Virus record (IMG/VR): IMGVR_UViG_3300020027_000013
Coordinates: 1-48,350 of that record
DNA length: 48,350 nucleotides
Reading direction: 5' to 3' (one strand)
DNA from: a virus
Part shown: positions 46,301 through 48,350 of the stretch, one piece after another
Numbering within the stretch: position 1 is the stretch's first letter
Layout of the letters: every line of letters begins with the position of its first letter
Notes under the pieces: model-generated
What the model was told of the DNA's origin: nothing
Database searches by the model: none
The model's input: only the letters and a program-made list of their open reading frames with translations
Made by a program: the position numbers and the translations under genes

Positions 46301-46380
46301 TTGCTGGCGATTTGGTCAAGCTTTTGGCCGATTGACGGCGCAACTTGATCTTGTATTTTAATTTCAATTGGTTCAGACAT
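43321..46380 (-). CDS. Tail tape measure protein
   Basis: 1019 residues. Long helical Ala/Gln-rich coiled coil (residues about 60-230), a membrane-like segment (RFIPIVAVITSAVAALKLFG), a charged helical middle, and a second hydrophobic helix near the C-terminus (VGPALGIAAAAAAISAGMQN). This is the typical tape measure layout. At about 1.5 angstrom per residue the tail would be about 150 nm. No lytic transglycosylase domain is recognised. Overlaps the 46373..46816 gene by 8 bases. Confidence 0.9.
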   Translation of the reverse strand: MSEPIEIKIQDQVAPSIGQKLDQIASKARASFDNIERLKAALRKIDSAALNALSAPQSRAQKAMNEAVITSARLTTEQQRQSAATLNAATAQQRLQTAATATAVAQQNLATATARTATEQARQASASASAAAAQTRAASAALRLEQQQAKLAQSTDQLAREAEQLKRSLNPLYAAHQQYNDAVQRATHLHRQGAIDAQTYNAALTVSKAKLEAAAVAARNFNAAQAAAGRGAQLHRMHLVNLGFQLQDIGVMLASGQNPLIIMAQQGAQIGGIASQAGVGMGRLAIEAAKMMARFIPIVAVITSAVAALKLFGSEATKGAKLDEFARGLGATDKQIKELSLDTVTLGDTLRGLFKTIDEATGISDAFGRLWEQAKTVFTAILKLVGTIFSSVVALGRASIDTLVAAWEILPNRFQRIFYTLQNDTKETMEGIANSAIDAVNSVLEALNKLPGSMEVSLLQHVDLGRVDTSQFDQGAAVDLAQTFVDAYVDNLAQNQGAIESFIKKWQANSVAAAKTRIADELEKPIETRAQSLQKINVELDNELQRLFLLRPAREAQARFDQIEEQMLGKKITLHDGEAASLRRKIATVEAAKVVQQQFDRIYEAAIEPLRTYNAAQAAGQKLLVMGAQYSEAAARAVTLAREAYLNSIDPLRQVNKEISDQNALLAMLPRQREVEQQLQQIANQQLAEGKVLTDEMAAALRARLISQQQLNIASQAEAQVWEATRGAREQYIAHLEAIEKLRRAQLITGGEAAQQVMAANPTLDFTNTQTEADARVQIYDDMYKRINDLQDAQLISERTAAALRLRVFNEAQQAQLSTASNFFGQLSVLQKSENSKVAKIGKAAAIAKAIMDTYTAATGAYASLASIPYVGPALGIAAAAAAISAGMQNVQAIRAQPIGFQQGGYTGDAPRNAVAGAVHGQEFVMNAAATKRIGVQNLQTLQKGGKVGGVKVSIENYGTSKDFEVQQLSETEVRIIARDEADRRIVEQAPRVVASQLADPNSRVSKSINRNTNASRKR

Positions 46381-46816
46381 ACTTATCTAACTGTAAGCCC
46401 AAACGCTCGGCGGTTTTACGGCCTAGCAATTCGGCGCGTTCAACGAAGCCGGCCGGAGTTTGCTTGCTGTATCCGTCGTTAAGGCGACGAATGTAGGGCA
46501 GGTTGTTGGTTAAATAAATTGGCATGCCCGGTTTTTTCTGTTCTAGTTGTTGTTCACCTTGCAACAGCGCCATTTGCGCACTGTCGTCATGCGTCGAGCC
46601 TTCGGAGCCTGGTATATAAGCCGGAATGCTGATATTCAAAACCGGCTCAAGCGTCAACTGCCAATTTGACACCGCCGTAGAAACGTCAACCGGCGTCGTG
46701 ACAACCAAATCTTTATGGACCACGCGCGCGACACTCGCCGCAAGGTCCGACGCAGCTTGTGGGATAGCTCGCTTGTAAGCAAGCATTCGTCTATCAAGTT
46801 CCCGCAAATCGGCCAT
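46373..46816 (-). CDS. HK97 gp10-like tail completion/neck protein
   Basis: 147 residues. T-T-P-V-D-V-S-T-A-V-S-N-W, N-N-L-P-Y-I-R-R-L-N-D-G-Y-S-K-Q-T-P-A-G-F-V and helical ends fit small HK97-gp10-like neck or tail-completion proteins. Its place between the chaperones and the tape measure, instead of among head-tail joining genes, is unusual. The function is inferred from motif only. Confidence 0.6.
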   Translation of the reverse strand: MADLRELDRRMLAYKRAIPQAASDLAASVARVVHKDLVVTTPVDVSTAVSNWQLTLEPVLNISIPAYIPGSEGSTHDDSAQMALLQGEQQLEQKKPGMPIYLTNNLPYIRRLNDGYSKQTPAGFVERAELLGRKTAERLGLQLDKYV

Positions 46817-47553
46817 TTACTTGTTATTCGCGTCCAATCGTTTTAAGTTAGCGGCGTCCATTGCCTTGATAAAATAAAACATATCTTCTGTTTGTTCGTC
46901 GTCTAAGTCCTGTGCAACGCAATATTGCTTGATTGCAGTCCAAGGAATCGGCGTTGGCGCGTTTGCATGCGTGCGCTCGCTATCCAGGTCGAAAAACGCT
47001 TGCCAGTATAGTTGCAAGCCGATTTGCAGTTCCGGTGCGTTGGCGATGCGGTCGGGCATTCCGTGACCCAACCGCATCGCTTGCCGAGCTATACTCTGTT
47101 CGTGCGGTCCCATTTCGAGAACGTACAACAGAACTGCGACTAATTTCCCGCGTCGCCCTCGCGTTCGGCGTCGCGGAACAATTCGAGCGAATTCGCGCGT
47201 TCGATCAAGGCATCGTAAAGGCGCGGCAATCTCTTGAATAACGCAACGGCATTCGCCGGGTTGTACTCGATCACAGTGCCGTCGCGTTCTTGAACGTTGC
47301 GCCAACTCTTCAAGACGTGCTTAACGAACACGTCTTGGTAAATGCTTTCGGCGTGCTCGTCTGAAACAGCGTCCATATTTCGACGATAAGGCTTAGTAGC
47401 CTTATTCAGCGCCTTCGTATACTTGCTGTTGGTTTTGCTGGTTGCAGCAAGAACGAATGTTGGCACGCTACCGTCAGTGTTAGGAAGCAACGGAACCTCG
47501 ACGCCTTCTTGCTCTTTTTTGGCGTCAGTTTCGTATTGGTCAAACAGGGACAT
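46817..47553 (-). CDS. Tail assembly chaperone fusion (G-T type) by -1 frameshift
   Basis: The first frame reads 47553 to 47143 (137 residues, MSLFDQYETDAKKEQEGVEV onward), slips back one base at GGGAAAT (47149..47143), and continues to 46817 (108 residues). The second part contains LYVLEMGPHEQS, H-G-M-P-D-R-I-A-N and MFYFIKAMDAANLKR. Gene order, overlap and slippery site match the lambda G/GT arrangement, which makes a chaperone for tape measure and tail tube assembly. The fusion would be about 245 residues. The frame 46817..47305 alone shows no credible start of its own. Confidence 0.8.
47140..47553 (-). CDS. Tail assembly chaperone, short (G-like) form
   Basis: 137 residues ending at TAG (47140..47142). 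ATG at 47553 after CGGAG. Charged N-terminus, then SKYTKALNKATKPYRRNMDA and DVFVKHVLKSWRNVQE, typical of the short chaperone. It is expected to be made in excess over the fusion form and to keep the tape measure soluble before the tube polymerises. Confidence 0.8.
   Translation of the reverse strand: MSLFDQYETDAKKEQEGVEVPLLPNTDGSVPTFVLAATSKTNSKYTKALNKATKPYRRNMDAVSDEHAESIYQDVFVKHVLKSWRNVQERDGTVIEYNPANAVALFKRLPRLYDALIERANSLELFRDAEREGDAGN
47143..47149 (-). other. -1 ribosomal frameshift slippery site
   Basis: GGGAAAT in register G_GGA_AAT, immediately before the TAG of the first frame; lambda uses GGGAAAG. After slippage, GGG AAA re-pairs and reading continues TTA GTC. It is the only X_XXY_YYZ heptamer at the end of the overlap. 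Confidence 0.8.
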
Positions 47554-47567
47554 GCGGTACTCCGTTG

Positions 47568-47596
47568 AAAAAAGCCGGTCGAAGTTGACCGGCTTT
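47568..47596 (-). terminator. Rho-independent terminator after the tail tube gene
   Basis: Minus strand: AAAGCCGGTC/GACCGGCTTT stem with a 6-base loop followed by a run of T. It lies 16 bases after the tail tube stop and 15 before the chaperone start. It would raise tail tube expression relative to the tail assembly genes; read-through must still serve the tape measure and tip genes. Confidence 0.85.
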
Positions 47597-47611
47597 CGAT
47601 GTTACCGCACT

Positions 47612-48350
47612 TTACTGCGGCATAGCTACGTCCGGCAGATACCGGAAGTAAGTAAACATCATCGTGTAGCCTGCCGCGTTTTCCGCGCCCATCGGTTCGA
47701 GCGGAACCATGATTGGCCGATCTTTTTCAACGTTCAATCGACCACCGCCGAGACCCAAAAGCGGAATGTCCCACACATAGCCGGCATTTTCTTTCGCGAA
47801 GATTGCGTTAAAGCCAACGTCGGCATTCTGCCGAACCGCTTGCACGGCGGCGACGGTCGTGAAGTACGCCGTCAATTGACCGCCGACAACGAAGTTACCG
47901 AGACTGGTATCGAATGCGCCAAGCACTCCAACGGCCTTATCTGCGGTGACGCCGTTATTAATGCTGATATTGCCTTCGGTGACGTAACCAAAAAGCGCGC
48001 TCGGTAAAGTTGTTGTGGGGTCTTGCACGTACAGCTTGATACGGAACATATCAGATGCCGTGTTGTACGCATCGGCACCGATTGCCGGCACAAAGGTTGC
48101 ACCAACAGCCGCCGACAATATTTCGTCGTCAACTTCGCCGCTTCGGTGCGTGTTGTCACACGCCACAAACGACATATCCGCGTTGAGCTTGTCTTGGCCG
48201 GGAATGTTCAAGGTCAGTTTATTGGGAACCGCACCGATAAGATACTCAGCTTGCGTATCGGTTTCACCGTCGCCCAAGGTTCGCTCAATATGGTAGGACC
48301 GACGCTTGATAAGGCTCGGCGTCTTTTCGTTCCGAATGACAGCGCCGAAG
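47612..48350 (-). CDS. Major tail tube protein, C-terminal part (cut by window edge)
   Basis: About 245 residues in a frame open at base 48349. RRSYHIERTLGDGE, then N-K-L-T-L-N-I-P-G-Q and A-D-M-S-F-V-A match the second half of Phage_tube_2-type tail tube proteins; a Gly-rich GLGGGRLNVEKD lies near the end. It should be the same gene as 1..576. The internal TTG at 48277 is not a real start. A terminator follows the gene. Confidence 0.85.
   Translation of the reverse strand, partial: FGAVIRNEKTPSLIKRRSYHIERTLGDGETDTQAEYLIGAVPNKLTLNIPGQDKLNADMSFVACDNTHRSGEVDDEILSAAVGATFVPAIGADAYNTASDMFRIKLYVQDPTTTLPSALFGYVTEGNISINNGVTADKAVGVLGAFDTSLGNFVVGGQLTAYFTTVAAVQAVRQNADVGFNAIFAKENAGYVWDIPLLGLGGGRLNVEKDRPIMVPLEPMGAENAAGYTMMFTYFRYLPDVAMPQ

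Noticed and set aside
46817-47305. Independent gene for the second chaperone frame
   Set aside because: Its first part is antisense-quality Arg-rich sequence overlapping the first chaperone; the real product comes from the -1 frameshift.

Overview
The window is almost the whole genome of a tailed double-stranded DNA phage (Caudoviricetes). It carries a complete virion gene set: small and large terminase, DUF4055-type portal, Mu F/SPP1 gp7-type minor head protein, scaffold, HK97-fold capsid, head-tail adaptors, tail tube, frameshifted tail chaperones, a 1019-residue tape measure and lambda M/L/K/J-like tail-tip genes. It also has a lysis cassette and a phage-encoded replication and recombination set. 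No contractile sheath or baseplate genes are seen, so a long-tailed siphovirus-like particle is inferred (about 150 nm tail at roughly 1.5 angstrom per tape-measure residue). Overlapping Rz/Rz1-type spanins point to a Gram-negative host. No integrase, tRNA or CRISPR array was recognised. The tail-tube gene is cut by the window ends (1..576 and 47612..48350), so the molecule is circular or circularly permuted; joining the ends directly leaves the two halves out of frame, so a few bases (2 modulo 3) are missing.

Layout. (1) Late genes read leftward from a sigma70-like promoter at 15695..15722: a membrane/holin cluster, fibre and accessory tail proteins, endolysin and spanins, terminase, portal, head genes and connectors. 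Across the window join they continue with the tail tube, chaperones, tape measure and tail tip to 37541. Hairpins follow the capsid gene, the tail tube gene and the fibre cluster. (2) Early genes read leftward from a promoter at 24391..24419 down to 15795: about 30 very small genes, mostly joined by 4-base ATGA/GTGA overlaps. They include a Spo11/topoisomerase VI-A-like TOPRIM protein, a VRR-NUC nuclease and several 30 to 32-residue single-span membrane peptides. At least ten genes of 30 to 58 codons sit in the gaps. A terminator (15732..15762) separates this unit from the late promoter. (3) An AT-rich non-coding hub (24392..24863) has repeated GTCTATATAC boxes, some in perfect inverted pairs, and a strong rightward promoter for a small operon (24864..25527). 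(4) A leftward pair, a Cro-like repressor and a primase-polymerase/helicase (28243 to 25680), starts from a promoter whose -35 overlaps that of a rightward promoter. (5) The rightward replication/recombination operon (28416..37544) encodes a Sak4-like ATPase, a DUF669 SSB-like protein, a RecB/Cas4-like exonuclease, an SF2 helicase, a sliding-clamp-like protein and a family B DNA polymerase. It meets the tail-tip gene head-on with overlapping stop codons.

Inferred workings: the repressor region decides between the leftward regulator/primase unit and the rightward replication operon. The box cluster is a candidate origin or operator array. The polymerase, clamp, primase-helicase, SF2 helicase and recombinases make replication largely self-supplied. 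The late promoter then drives lysis, packaging and virion genes. Several reading-frame problems (the split tail tube gene, 25046..25286, 31103..31267) may be real recoding or sequence errors and are flagged below.
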